From AP-15 sp963833745 (GTDB lineage: Bacteria > Pseudomonadota > Alphaproteobacteria > ATCC43930 > CGMCC-115725), in assembly GCA_963833745.1 (NCBI GenBank), contig CAWHZD010000001.1, positions 124,001-188,000 of the forward strand: a stretch of DNA of 64,000 nt, read 5' to 3'. Below the pieces are notes generated by a model. That model was not told the origin of the DNA. It did not search any database and saw nothing but the letters and a program-made list of their open reading frames with translations. How positions within the stretch are numbered: position 1 is the stretch's first letter; every line of letters starts with the position of its first letter. The position numbers and the translations under genes are program-made. This document shows, piece after piece, positions 7,658 to 17,538 of the stretch.

Positions 7658-8440
7658 TCAGATTTCGATGATGCCGGTCAGGTAGAGTAGCGCGCGGCCG
7701 GCGATCGTGACGCGGTCGCCGCGGAGTTCGCAGGACAGGCTGCCGCCGCGCCGCGACAGCTGGCGCGCCTCCAGCCGGGTCTTGCCGAGCCAAGCCGCCC
7801 AATATGGGATCAACGTGCAATGCGCCGAGCCGGTCACCGGGTCCTCGTCGACACCCAGCGCCGGCGCAAAGAAGCGTGACACGAAATCCACCTCGCCGCG
7901 GCCCGGCGCGGTGACGATGACGGCCCGGCCGAGCTTCGCCAGCGCGGCGAAATCCGGACTGAGCGCCGCGACCCGATCGGGGCCGTCGTAGAGCGCGACA
8001 TAATCGCGGGCGGCGAGGACCTTCGTCGGCTCAGATCCGAGGGCGGCGCCGAGATCCGGGGGCGCCGGGCAAGGCGCAGGCGGGCGCGCCGGGAAATCGA
8101 GCGCCAGCAACTCGCCGTCGCGCGAGACCGTCAAATCGCCGGCCTGCCGGGTACGGAACACGACGCGATCGCGGTGCGGCGCCAGAAAGCGAAAGATCAC
8201 AAACGCCGACGCAAGCGTGGCGTGGCCGCACAGGTCCATCTCGGTCGTCGGCGTAAACCAACGCAGCCGCCAGCCTTCCTCTTCGGGCGCAAAAAACGCG
8301 GTCTCCGACAGGTTGTTTTCGGCCGCGATCGCCTGCATGACCTCGTCGGACAGCCAGTCTTCAAGCGGACATACCGCCGCCGGATTGCCGGTGAACGGGC
8401 GATCGGCGAAGGCATCGACCTGATAGAGCGGCAGGCGCAT
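7658..8440 (-). CDS. PhzF family phenazine biosynthesis-like isomerase
   Basis: A 260-residue PhzF-like protein with the diaminopimelate-epimerase fold in two similar halves. Signature segments are PLYQVDAFADRPFTGNPAAVC at the N-terminus and ENNLSETAFF with the catalytic glutamate near residue 45. WFTPTTEMDLCGHATLASAFVIF follows, and the second half has FFAPALGVDEDPVTGSAHCTLIPYWA. No phenazine pathway genes are nearby, so a general isomerase role is more likely than phenazine synthesis. ATG at 8440 has GAGG 6 bases upstream. The decayed small gene (8441-8694) lies directly upstream on the same strand, so transcription from thiD may read through into it. Confidence 0.9.
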   Translation of the reverse strand: MRLPLYQVDAFADRPFTGNPAAVCPLEDWLSDEVMQAIAAENNLSETAFFAPEEEGWRLRWFTPTTEMDLCGHATLASAFVIFRFLAPHRDRVVFRTRQAGDLTVSRDGELLALDFPARPPAPCPAPPDLGAALGSEPTKVLAARDYVALYDGPDRVAALSPDFAALAKLGRAVIVTAPGRGEVDFVSRFFAPALGVDEDPVTGSAHCTLIPYWAAWLGKTRLEARQLSRRGGSLSCELRGDRVTIAGRALLYLTGIIEI

Positions 8441-8694
8441 ATCTCGCCTCTAAGAGAGCTAAACGTGTCTGAGAAGAGACTTGCAACCGCGCAAAATCGT
8501 TCTCCAAGATCGCCGGGGTTTCAAGCTCAGGCCATTTTGCCGCCATGAACCCATACATGTAGTCAAGCCGCTGGCCGGAGCAGGGCTGATTTGATCTCCG
8601 CAATATCGGCGCGGAGGGGTTCGATGTCCGCTTCGAGCCGCGCAACCCGTCTTTCGAGGCCAGAGGACTGAAGCGGCGCGCTGTCATCAGCCAT
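8441..8694 (-). pseudogene. Frameshifted remnant of a small coiled-coil protein gene
   Basis: ATG at 8694 opens a 43-codon frame with the heptad-like stretch LERRVARLEADIEPLRADIAEIKSAL, then stops at 8563-8565. Immediately after, in another frame, translation continues plausibly as DYMYGFMAAKWPELETP (about 8565-8515), ending near 8441. Small proteins with an N-terminal coiled coil followed by such a segment are common in Alphaproteobacteria, so this looks like one gene broken by an indel around 8565. The ATG overlaps the thiD stop (ATGGCTGA), which suggests former translational coupling. The 43-residue peptide alone could still be made; function unknown. Confidence 0.5.
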
Positions 8695-9499
8695 TCGGTG
8701 AGTATCCCGAATGCAGCGGATGGGCGTGGTCGAGGGGACCGTGGCCGCGGCCGAGACCGGGTGCACTGGCGATCGCGCGCTGGACATAGGTTCTGGCGCG
8801 GTCGATTGCGTTTTCGATGTCGAGGCCTTGGGCGAGGCCTGCGGCAATCGCCGAAGCCAGGGTGCAGCCGGTGCCGTGGGTATGGCGCGAGGCGATGCGC
8901 GGGCTTTCCCAGACCCTGCTGCCGGCTGCCGTCACCAGCACATCCGTCACGGTTTCGGCGACGAGATGCCCGCCTTTGACGAGCACCGCCCGGCAGCCGA
9001 GCCGCAGCAGGTCCGCGCCGGCTGCGCGCATCGCACCGATGTCGCCGACCGCACTGCCGCACAGGATCCCGGCTTCGGGAAGGTTCGGGGTCAGCACCGC
9101 CGCCCGCCCGATCAGCAGCGTTTTCAGTGCCTCGACCGCGTCGGGATCGATCAGACGGGCGCCGCCCTTGGCCGCCATGACCGGGTCGACAACCAGCGGA
9201 ATGGCCCCGGCGCGCTGCTGCAAGACAGCCGCCAGGGTCTCGATCACCGACGTATCGTGCAGCATGCCGGTCTTGATCGCGTCGGCGCCGATGTCGTCGA
9301 GCACGATCTCGATCTGCCGTCGGATGAAATCGGGCGGGATCGGCAACACGCCGAAAACCCCCTCGGTGTTCTGCGCGGTCAGGGCCGTGACCGCGGTCGC
9401 CGCATAGGCGTCGAGCATCGTCACCGTCTTGATGTCGGCCTGGATGCCGGCGCCGCCGCCGGAATCGGAGCCGGCGACGATCAGGACTCGGCCGCGCAC
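8687..9499 (-). CDS. thiD: Hydroxymethylpyrimidine / phosphomethylpyrimidine kinase
   Basis: A 270-residue ribokinase-family enzyme that phosphorylates HMP and HMP-phosphate in thiamine synthesis. Seen are VLIVAGSDSGGGAGIQADIKT at the start, the TAQNTEGVFG segment, DAIKTGMLHD, VVDPVMAAKGGARL, and the ATP/anion-hole motif HGTGCTLASAIAAGLAQG with the catalytic region near residue 213. The start is GTG at 9499, overlapping the glmM stop by one base (TAGTG), so the two are co-transcribed. No TPP riboswitch is visible upstream, as expected for a gene internal to an operon. Pairing with glmM is seen in several Alphaproteobacteria. Confidence 0.95.
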   Translation of the reverse strand: MRGRVLIVAGSDSGGGAGIQADIKTVTMLDAYAATAVTALTAQNTEGVFGVLPIPPDFIRRQIEIVLDDIGADAIKTGMLHDTSVIETLAAVLQQRAGAIPLVVDPVMAAKGGARLIDPDAVEALKTLLIGRAAVLTPNLPEAGILCGSAVGDIGAMRAAGADLLRLGCRAVLVKGGHLVAETVTDVLVTAAGSRVWESPRIASRHTHGTGCTLASAIAAGLAQGLDIENAIDRARTYVQRAIASAPGLGRGHGPLDHAHPLHSGYSPNG

Positions 9500-10872
9500 T
9501 ATTCCGCCGCGCGCGGAATGTCGTCGACGTCCGCCGCGACCGAGCGGATCGTGGCGCAGATTTCATCGACCACCGCGGCGACCAGCTCTTCGTCCTCGCC
9601 CTCGGCCATGACGCGGATTACCGGCTCGGTGCCCGAACGGCGGATCAGCAGGCGGCCGGCACTGCCGAGCCGGGCCTCGCCATCGGCGATCGCACGCTTT
9701 ACCGCCGGGCGATCGAGCGGAACGACATTACCGTGGCGCACGCTGCTGGCATATTGCGGCACCGGGGTAAAGAGGTGGCAGACCTCACTCGCCGGCCGAC
9801 CGGTTTCGACGATCGAGGCCAGCACCTGAAGTGCTGCGATCAGACCGTCGCCGGTCGTCGCGTAATCGGCAAGGATGATGTGGCCCGACTGCTCGCCGCC
9901 GAGATTGCAGCCGAGACTGCGCATCTGTTCAACGACGTAGCGGTCGCCGACCGCGGTGCGATGGAGTCCGATGCTCTGGCCGTCGAGATAGCGTTCGAGC
10001 CCGAGATTTGACATTACCGTCGCGACCAGAGCGCCGCCAACAAGCCGGCCGCTGCGCGACAGCCCGCTGGCGATCAGCGCCATCAGCTGGTCGCCGTCGA
10101 GGATCGTGCCGTGCTCGTCGGCAATGATCAGCCGGTCGGCGTCGCCATCGAGCGCAATCCCGATATCGGCCCGGCGGGCGAGTACCTCGCGCCGCATTTG
10201 CTCGGGCGCCAGCGCGCCGCATTCGCGGTTGATGTTGAGCCCGTCGGGTGCGACGCCGAGCGAAAACACCTCGGCGCCAAGTTCCCAGAAGACGGTCGGA
10301 GCGACTTTGTAGGCAGCGCCGTGCGCGCAATCGACGACAATCCGCAGCCCGTCGAGACGCAGGCCGCGCGGGAAACTCTGTTTGACGAATTCGATATAGC
10401 GGCCGCCGGCGTCGTCGAGGCGCTTGACGCGGCCGAGTTCCGACGGGCTTGCCCGCCGGCTCGGTCCTCTGGCGAGCGCAGTTTCGATTTTTTGCTCGAT
10501 CTCGTCGGACAGCTTGTAGCCGTCGCGACCGAACAGCTTGATGCCGTTGTCGCCATATGGATTGTGCGAGGCCGACAGAACAACGCCGATGTCGGCGCGC
10601 AGGCTGCGCGTCAGCATCGCAATCGCCGGGGTCGGCAGCGGACCGACGAGCACGACGTCCATGCCCATGGTGACAAAGCCGGCGGTCAGCGCCGGTTCGA
10701 GCATATAGCCCGAAAGTCGGGTATCCTTGCCGATGACGACAAGATGCTTGTGCGCGCCGTTTTTAAAGCATTCGCCGACCGCTATTGCAACCTTTAGCGC
10801 CGTTTCCGGCGTCATCGGCTCGATGTTGGCAGTCCCGCGGATCCCGTCAGTGCCGAAGAGCCTCCGCGTCAT
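9499..10872 (-). CDS. glmM: Phosphoglucosamine mutase
   Basis: A 457-residue enzyme interconverting glucosamine-6-phosphate and glucosamine-1-phosphate for UDP-GlcNAc, peptidoglycan and LPS. It has RRLFGTDGIRGTAN at the N-terminus and the phosphoserine loop LSASHNPYGDNG with S102 at the canonical position. The metal-binding loop is DGDADRL, and the sugar and phosphate loops are GGEQSGH and RRSGTEPVIRVM. ATG at 10872 fits the family N-terminus; the frame continues 23 codons upstream without similarity. It lies 158 bases after ftsH, where folP is often found in related genomes; folP is not here. Confidence 0.97.
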   Translation of the reverse strand: MTRRLFGTDGIRGTANIEPMTPETALKVAIAVGECFKNGAHKHLVVIGKDTRLSGYMLEPALTAGFVTMGMDVVLVGPLPTPAIAMLTRSLRADIGVVLSASHNPYGDNGIKLFGRDGYKLSDEIEQKIETALARGPSRRASPSELGRVKRLDDAGGRYIEFVKQSFPRGLRLDGLRIVVDCAHGAAYKVAPTVFWELGAEVFSLGVAPDGLNINRECGALAPEQMRREVLARRADIGIALDGDADRLIIADEHGTILDGDQLMALIASGLSRSGRLVGGALVATVMSNLGLERYLDGQSIGLHRTAVGDRYVVEQMRSLGCNLGGEQSGHIILADYATTGDGLIAALQVLASIVETGRPASEVCHLFTPVPQYASSVRHGNVVPLDRPAVKRAIADGEARLGSAGRLLIRRSGTEPVIRVMAEGEDEELVAAVVDEICATIRSVAADVDDIPRAAE

Positions 10873-10912
10873 CACGTTACCAGAGCTTAGATGAAGTCCT
10901 CCACGACTGCCT

Positions 10913-10941
10913 AAAGTGCAGAAAAAGCGAGCCAGTGTCAA
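10913..10941 (-). promoter_or_regulatory. Candidate promoter for glmM-thiD
   Basis: On the minus strand TTGACA (10936-10941) is a perfect -35 box; 17 bases later CACTTT (10913-10918) is a poor -10. It lies about 40 bases before the glmM ATG in an AT-richer stretch of the ftsH-glmM gap. Confidence 0.35.
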
Positions 10942-11030
10942 ATAACAAATTCGACAGGTTTAACGTTGCGGCGGTCTAGTGGATCACTCGCCAACGGCAC
11001 GCAACCGCCGCCGGGCGGCTGGCGGGCCGA

Positions 11031-12962
<1,932 letters not shown>

Positions 12963-13071
12963 GATAAGCGCCTTTCATGCCGAGCCGGCCAGCACGCAAC
13001 GAACAACCTACGCCGATCGAGCCCGGCCCGCGACCATTTTTGCCCAGTCAAGACATAAGGCGCAGGCCGGC

Positions 13072-14382
13072 TTAAACAACTGCAAAGCTCGCATGGGACG
13101 AACAATTGACGGGTCTAAAAGAGAGGCTCGGCAGCAAGATTTCACGTTCGCGGCGGTACCCGAGAGAAGGAACGGCGGCGAGCCCCTTTTGATCCCAAAA
13201 TGCCGGCAGAATCGGATGGATCAGCGCCGGCCAGGGGCTGCGCGGTGACCAGGAGGGCCGCCGGTGCAGCTCGTCGATCCCGTCCCGACCGAGATAGTCG
13301 AGGGTCAGCACGCCGGTTTCGGCATCCCCGGCAACCTCGAAGCGGCGATCCCAAAGGATGGCGGCGCCCGGTCCGACCTGCACCGGCGCGGCCGCGGCGG
13401 CGAGCTCGCGCAGCACGAGCACGCGGTCGCGCCACGTGACAAACCGGCAGCCGCCGAGGACGGATCCACCGCGTTCCCCGCCGCCGAGCACCCGCAACAG
13501 GCGCGTGACGGCCCGGCGCCGGGGCGGATAGCGACTGCCGCCAAGGGCAAAGACGAGGGTGGACAATGCCCGCTCGGCAACATCCGGCGTTGCCGACAGC
13601 AGCGAGCCGGGGTCGAGCACCGCGAACCCCGCCGGATGCACGGCCGCGGCGCGCGCCAGCAGTGCGTCGCGGGCGCGCTCGCGCAGCGCCCGTTCACGCC
13701 CCAGTCGGCGGATCTCACCGGCCAGGGTGTCAAAATCGGCGCCGGGCGCGTCCTCGCGCAGGCGTGTCCTGGCGAAGGCCGGGTTACGGTTGCTCGGATC
13801 GCTGAGGTAGGGCTGGTTTTCGACCGCGAGCGTCGCCGTCAGCCGGGCTTTGGAGACATCAAGCAGCGGGCGCAGGATGCGGCAGCCGTCACTCTCGCAA
13901 ATCGCCGACATTCCGGCCAAGCCGTCAGGGCCGCTATGCGCGTCGCGTCGCAACAAATGGGTCTCGACCTGATCTTCGCGGTGATGGGCGGTCAGCAGAT
14001 GCAGGCAGCCCGCGGCGCTGCACCACTGCGCCAGCAGGCGATAGCGGGCGGCCCGCGCCGTCTCCTGAATTCGGGTACGCGGCTTTTCCCCTTCCCAGAC
14101 GAGGATCTCGTGGCGGATCGAACGGCTTGCCAGCCAACCCGCGAGCCGGCTCAACTCGGCTCGGCTTTCCGGCCGCAGCCGATGGTCGACGGACAGCCCA
14201 CAAACGTGTCCGCCGCGCTGCCGCGCCCATCGGTCGGTGAGGATGGCGAGCGCCAGGCTGTCGGGTCCGCCCGAGACCGCGACGGCGACGAACGGGGCAG
14301 TTTCGAACAAAGCGAGGTGGTCGAGCCGCGCGGCGAACTCGACGCGGTCGAGAGGCGGTGCCGACGCCGCGCGGTTCAGCAC
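13072..14382 (-). CDS. tilS: tRNA(Ile)-lysidine synthetase
   Basis: A 436-residue PP-loop ATPase that attaches lysine to C34 of the CAU-anticodon tRNA-Ile so that it reads AUA. The P-loop is VAVSGGPDSLALAIL near residues 33-47. Further motifs are SVDHRLRPES, ARYRLL and LTAHHREDQVETHLLR, followed by DPSNRNPAFARTRLR. The C-terminal region is more divergent. The start is GTG at 14382, overlapping the cpoB stop by 7 bases (GTGCTGA), so translation is probably coupled to cpoB. The last residues are not well conserved, and the gene ends 109 bases before ftsH. Confidence 0.95.
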   Translation of the reverse strand: MLNRAASAPPLDRVEFAARLDHLALFETAPFVAVAVSGGPDSLALAILTDRWARQRGGHVCGLSVDHRLRPESRAELSRLAGWLASRSIRHEILVWEGEKPRTRIQETARAARYRLLAQWCSAAGCLHLLTAHHREDQVETHLLRRDAHSGPDGLAGMSAICESDGCRILRPLLDVSKARLTATLAVENQPYLSDPSNRNPAFARTRLREDAPGADFDTLAGEIRRLGRERALRERARDALLARAAAVHPAGFAVLDPGSLLSATPDVAERALSTLVFALGGSRYPPRRRAVTRLLRVLGGGERGGSVLGGCRFVTWRDRVLVLRELAAAAAPVQVGPGAAILWDRRFEVAGDAETGVLTLDYLGRDGIDELHRRPSWSPRSPWPALIHPILPAFWDQKGLAAVPSLGYRREREILLPSLSFRPVNCSSHASFAVV

Positions 14383-15395
14383 CCGAGCTTCTTCTTCTCC
14401 TGCGCCGCACGATCCTTGATAGCGCTCCCCGGGTGCGGAAAATCGTGGTCCAGCTGCATCAACGCGATACAGGCATTATGCTTCTGATCGGCGCGAGCGA
14501 GCGACATGCCGAGCTGCAACAGACCGTCCGCGGCTTTCGGCCCCCTGGGATAGCGCTTGTAGCCATCGGCAAAGGCGGCGGCGGCCTCGGTATATCTGCC
14601 GCGCGCGTAAAAGCTTTCACCGAGCCAGTACTGTGCGTTGCCGGCGAGCGGGTCGCTCGGATGCTGCTGGATGAAACTGCGCAGCGCTTCTTCGGCTGCC
14701 GGATAGTCAGCCTTGCGCAACAGCCCGAAAGCGGAATTGTACTGTGCCGAAGCCGACCTCGAAGGCATCGCATCCGATCCGGGCGGGCGCAACGCATCCC
14801 CGACGCTGGCGACCTGCGGGCGCGGTCGGCCCGCGCCGGAATGGGGCATGTCCATTCCGGTCTCGGACCCGGGCGGCGTCAGCGTTCCATAGCCCGGCGG
14901 CGCGGGAGGTGGGGGAGGCGGGCGGCCATACGGGGTCAGCGCCGCCGGCTCGGCGATCGACGGCGACCCGGGGCGCGCGAGCGCGGCCGCGGATGTCCGC
15001 GACGGCGCGGCGGCCCCGGCATCCTGCCCTTGGCCCTGGCCGAGCCGCACATCGATGTCGCTGTTGACCTGCTCCAGCCGCTGACGCAGTTGCTGGACCT
15101 GGTTGGTATCGTCCTCGACCCGGCCGGTCAGATCGCGCATCTGCTGTTCGAGGCGGTCCATCCGCACCTGCAGATCGACCGCGGTGGTGCCGCCGCTCTC
15201 GGCGCCGGGCGGCGCCTCGCCGCCGGTACCGCGATAGACCTGGCGCTGCAGCATGCTGAGGTCGCGCTCCAGCCGGTCGAGGCGCTCTTGGGTCGAGGCA
15301 TCCTGCGCTCGCACTCCCGGAACCGCCGCCCCCAACAAAAGGAGCACGAGCAGCACCGTCGAACGGGCTTGCGGCAGAAACGAGCGCCGAATCAT
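14376..15395 (-). CDS. cpoB: Tol-Pal system protein CpoB/YbgF (cell division coordinator)
   Basis: A 339-residue periplasmic protein. It has a signal peptide (MIRRSFLPQARSTVLLVLLLLGAAVPGVRAQ) and an N-terminal coiled coil (about 33-125, including ERLDRLERDLSMLQRQV and MDRLEQQMRDLTGRV). A long Ala/Pro/Gly-rich linker (about 125-215) leads to a TPR-like C-terminal domain (NSAFGLLRKADYPAAEEALRSF onward). CpoB coordinates PBP1B with the Tol machine during constriction. ATG at 15395 gives the signal peptide; the frame runs 44 codons further upstream without similarity. A 240-base gap and a possible terminator separate it from pal, and it overlaps tilS. Confidence 0.93.
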   Translation of the reverse strand: MIRRSFLPQARSTVLLVLLLLGAAVPGVRAQDASTQERLDRLERDLSMLQRQVYRGTGGEAPPGAESGGTTAVDLQVRMDRLEQQMRDLTGRVEDDTNQVQQLRQRLEQVNSDIDVRLGQGQGQDAGAAAPSRTSAAALARPGSPSIAEPAALTPYGRPPPPPPAPPGYGTLTPPGSETGMDMPHSGAGRPRPQVASVGDALRPPGSDAMPSRSASAQYNSAFGLLRKADYPAAEEALRSFIQQHPSDPLAGNAQYWLGESFYARGRYTEAAAAFADGYKRYPRGPKAADGLLQLGMSLARADQKHNACIALMQLDHDFPHPGSAIKDRAAQEKKKLGC

Positions 15396-15501
15396 CAGCG
15401 GAGCCTCTTGGAATGCGCGTATCAGCCGGGGGGCGGCTGGACACACCGGGCGCGGGCGACGCGGACCATCAGAAATCGCGGTCCTAGGGCGGGTTTTAGG
15501 C

Positions 15502-15537
15502 AAAAAAAGGGCGCCCGCTGGTACCACGCCCCTGATC
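15502..15537 (-). terminator. Possible intrinsic terminator downstream of pal
   Basis: On the minus strand a GGGCG/CGCCC stem with a loop of about 13 bases is followed directly by seven T residues. It lies about 100 bases after the pal stop and before cpoB, so it could separate tolQRAB-pal from cpoB-tilS-ftsH. The stem is short, so termination may be partial. Confidence 0.45.
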
Positions 15538-15635
15538 CGGCATTGCCGCCGTCGATCAGAGTGTTTTGACGAGGCGTAAGGTGCAAGTGCGCGACCGTTT
15601 CGGTCCGAATGGCCTGCCGGCCGGTGCCAGCCGCC

Positions 15636-16133
15636 TCAGTTGACGGTGGTGATGGCGACGCGGTTCTGCGCCCACGCCTCTTCGGTCGAGCCCGGAACGA
15701 CCGGACGGTCCTTGCCGTAACTGATCGTCGAGATGCGCGAGGACGGTATTCCAGCCGCCGCCAGGACTTGTTTTGCCGCAGCGGCGCGGCGCTCGCCGAG
15801 CGCGAGATTGTATTCGCGCGTGCCGCGCTCGTCGGCATGGCCTTCGATCGTCACCGTGACATTGGGATAGTGCTGCAGCCATTCGGACTGGCGCTGCAAA
15901 ATCTGCTGGGCTTCGGGGTTGATGTCGGACCGGTCGAACTCGAAGAAGACGCGGTCGCCGGCATTCTGTGCCAGATCCTGCTGTGAGCCGGGGACAACCG
16001 CCCCAGAGACGCCTCCAGGCGGACCAGCGGGGCCGCTCGGCGGCGGCGGAGTTGTCTCTGGCGTGCTGCTGCAAGCGGCGAGCAGCAGCAACCCCCCAAA
16101 GCCGGTTGTCAGGCCAACAAATTTCATGCGCAT
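15636..16133 (-). CDS. pal: Peptidoglycan-associated lipoprotein
   Basis: A 165-residue outer-membrane lipoprotein. The signal peptide ends in the lipobox LLLAAC with the lipidated C21; a Pro/Thr/Gly-rich linker follows. The OmpA-like domain (about 60-165) has VFFEFDRSDI, VTIEGHADERGTREYNLALGERRA and ISYGKDRP; these bind the diaminopimelate of peptidoglycan. Pal interacts with TolB and TolA. ATG at 16133 (MRMKF) has GAGGGA upstream; an in-frame ATG two codons later is possible. The gene starts 46 bases after tolB. Confidence 0.97.
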   Translation of the reverse strand: MRMKFVGLTTGFGGLLLLAACSSTPETTPPPPSGPAGPPGGVSGAVVPGSQQDLAQNAGDRVFFEFDRSDINPEAQQILQRQSEWLQHYPNVTVTIEGHADERGTREYNLALGERRAAAAKQVLAAAGIPSSRISTISYGKDRPVVPGSTEEAWAQNRVAITTVN

Positions 16134-16179
16134 GTTGTCGCTTCCCTCGGTAGGCCGTGGACGATGGTGCCGACATTGC

Positions 16180-17538
16180 TCAACGCAGCAATGGAGACCA
16201 AGCCGGATCGGATGCAGCCCCCGGCGTAGGCACGTCACGTTGATTGTACCCGGTCAAGTCGATCGTTTGCAGATGCGGCGAACCGCCATAGCCGCGCGAA
16301 TCGGACGGTCCTTGCGAAAAATACATCAGCACCCGGCCATTGGGCGCCCAGGTCGGTCCTTCGACCAAAAATCCTTGCGTGAGCAACCGTTCGCCCGAGC
16401 CGTCCGGTCGCATCACCCCGATTGAAAACGAGCCGCCGCTGATTTTGGTAAAGGCAATCAGGTCGCCGCGCGGCGACCACACCGGGGTGCCGTATTTGCC
16501 CGATCCAAAGCTGATCCGGTGGGCTCCGCCGCCGCCGGCGCTCATCACGTAGAGCTGCTGGGAACCGCCGCGGTCGGAGTTGAATACGATCTGGCTGCCG
16601 TCCGGCGAATAGCACGGCGAGGTGTCGATCGAGGTGTCGTCGGTCAGGCGGGCCGCGTTGTGGGTGCGCAGATCGAACGAATAGATGTTGCTGACGCCGT
16701 TTACGGCGCGGCTCATCACAACCCGGTTGCCGTCGGGCGAGAACCGCGGCGCAAAGGTCATGCCCTGGAAATCGCCGATGACCTCCTGTTGTCCGGTGTC
16801 GATGTTGAGCAGGTAGACGCGCGGCTGCTTGCCGGCAAAGGAGAGATAAGTGATCTCCTGCGCCGTCGGCGAAAAGCGCGGGGTCAGCACCAGCGCCCGG
16901 CCATCCGTCAGGTAGCGATTGTCGGCACCGTCCTGGTCCATGATCGCGAGGCGCTTGGTGCGGTTTTGTGCCGGACCCGATTCGGCGACATAGACGATGC
17001 GGGTGTCGAAGTACCCCTCCTCGCCGGTGATTCTTTTGTAGATCTCGTCGGCGATGATGTGCGCAATGCGCCGCCAGTTCTGGCGCGTTGTCGTGTACCC
17101 GAAACCGGCGAGCTGCTGCTCGGCCAGCACGTCCCACAGCCGGAACTGAACGCCGAGCCGCCCATCAGCCTGGGTCTGCACAGTGCCGGTCACCAAAGCT
17201 TGGGCATTGATCTGGCGCCAGTCGCCAAACCGGGGCGCGCTGCTGTCCGTCGCCGAGACGTTCTGGATGAAGCTGCGCGGATCGAGCGGCCGGAACAGGC
17301 CCGAACGCTCGAGATCAGCCGAGACGACGCCGGCAATGTCGCTGCCGGCGCGCGCTTCGCCGCCGCCGCCGGCAAAAGCGGGGATTGCGATCGGCATCGG
17401 CTGGACCTGGCCGCTGGTGATGTCGATGCGCAACTCGGCGCGCGCCGGCACCCACGGCCACAGCAGCACCACCGTCAGCACCACCATCACCAGCAGAGGG
17501 AACACCCCGCCGGGCAAAACGAGGCGGCTTTTGGTCAT
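16180..17538 (-). CDS. tolB: Tol-Pal system translocation protein TolB
   Basis: A 452-residue periplasmic protein. After a signal peptide (hydrophobic VFPLLVMVVLTVVLLWPWVPARA) comes an N-terminal domain starting ELRIDITSGQVQPMPIAIPAF, then a six-bladed WD40-like propeller (about 200-445). Repeats such as SPTAQEITYLSF, RFSPDGNRVVMSRA, CYSPDGSQIVFNSDRGG and WSPRGDLIAFTK are visible. TolB shuttles between TolA and Pal. ATG at 17538 overlaps the tolA stop (ATGA), so the two are coupled. The signal peptide gives the TolA-box-containing N-terminus after cleavage. Confidence 0.97.
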   Translation of the reverse strand: MTKSRLVLPGGVFPLLVMVVLTVVLLWPWVPARAELRIDITSGQVQPMPIAIPAFAGGGGEARAGSDIAGVVSADLERSGLFRPLDPRSFIQNVSATDSSAPRFGDWRQINAQALVTGTVQTQADGRLGVQFRLWDVLAEQQLAGFGYTTTRQNWRRIAHIIADEIYKRITGEEGYFDTRIVYVAESGPAQNRTKRLAIMDQDGADNRYLTDGRALVLTPRFSPTAQEITYLSFAGKQPRVYLLNIDTGQQEVIGDFQGMTFAPRFSPDGNRVVMSRAVNGVSNIYSFDLRTHNAARLTDDTSIDTSPCYSPDGSQIVFNSDRGGSQQLYVMSAGGGGAHRISFGSGKYGTPVWSPRGDLIAFTKISGGSFSIGVMRPDGSGERLLTQGFLVEGPTWAPNGRVLMYFSQGPSDSRGYGGSPHLQTIDLTGYNQRDVPTPGAASDPAWSPLLR

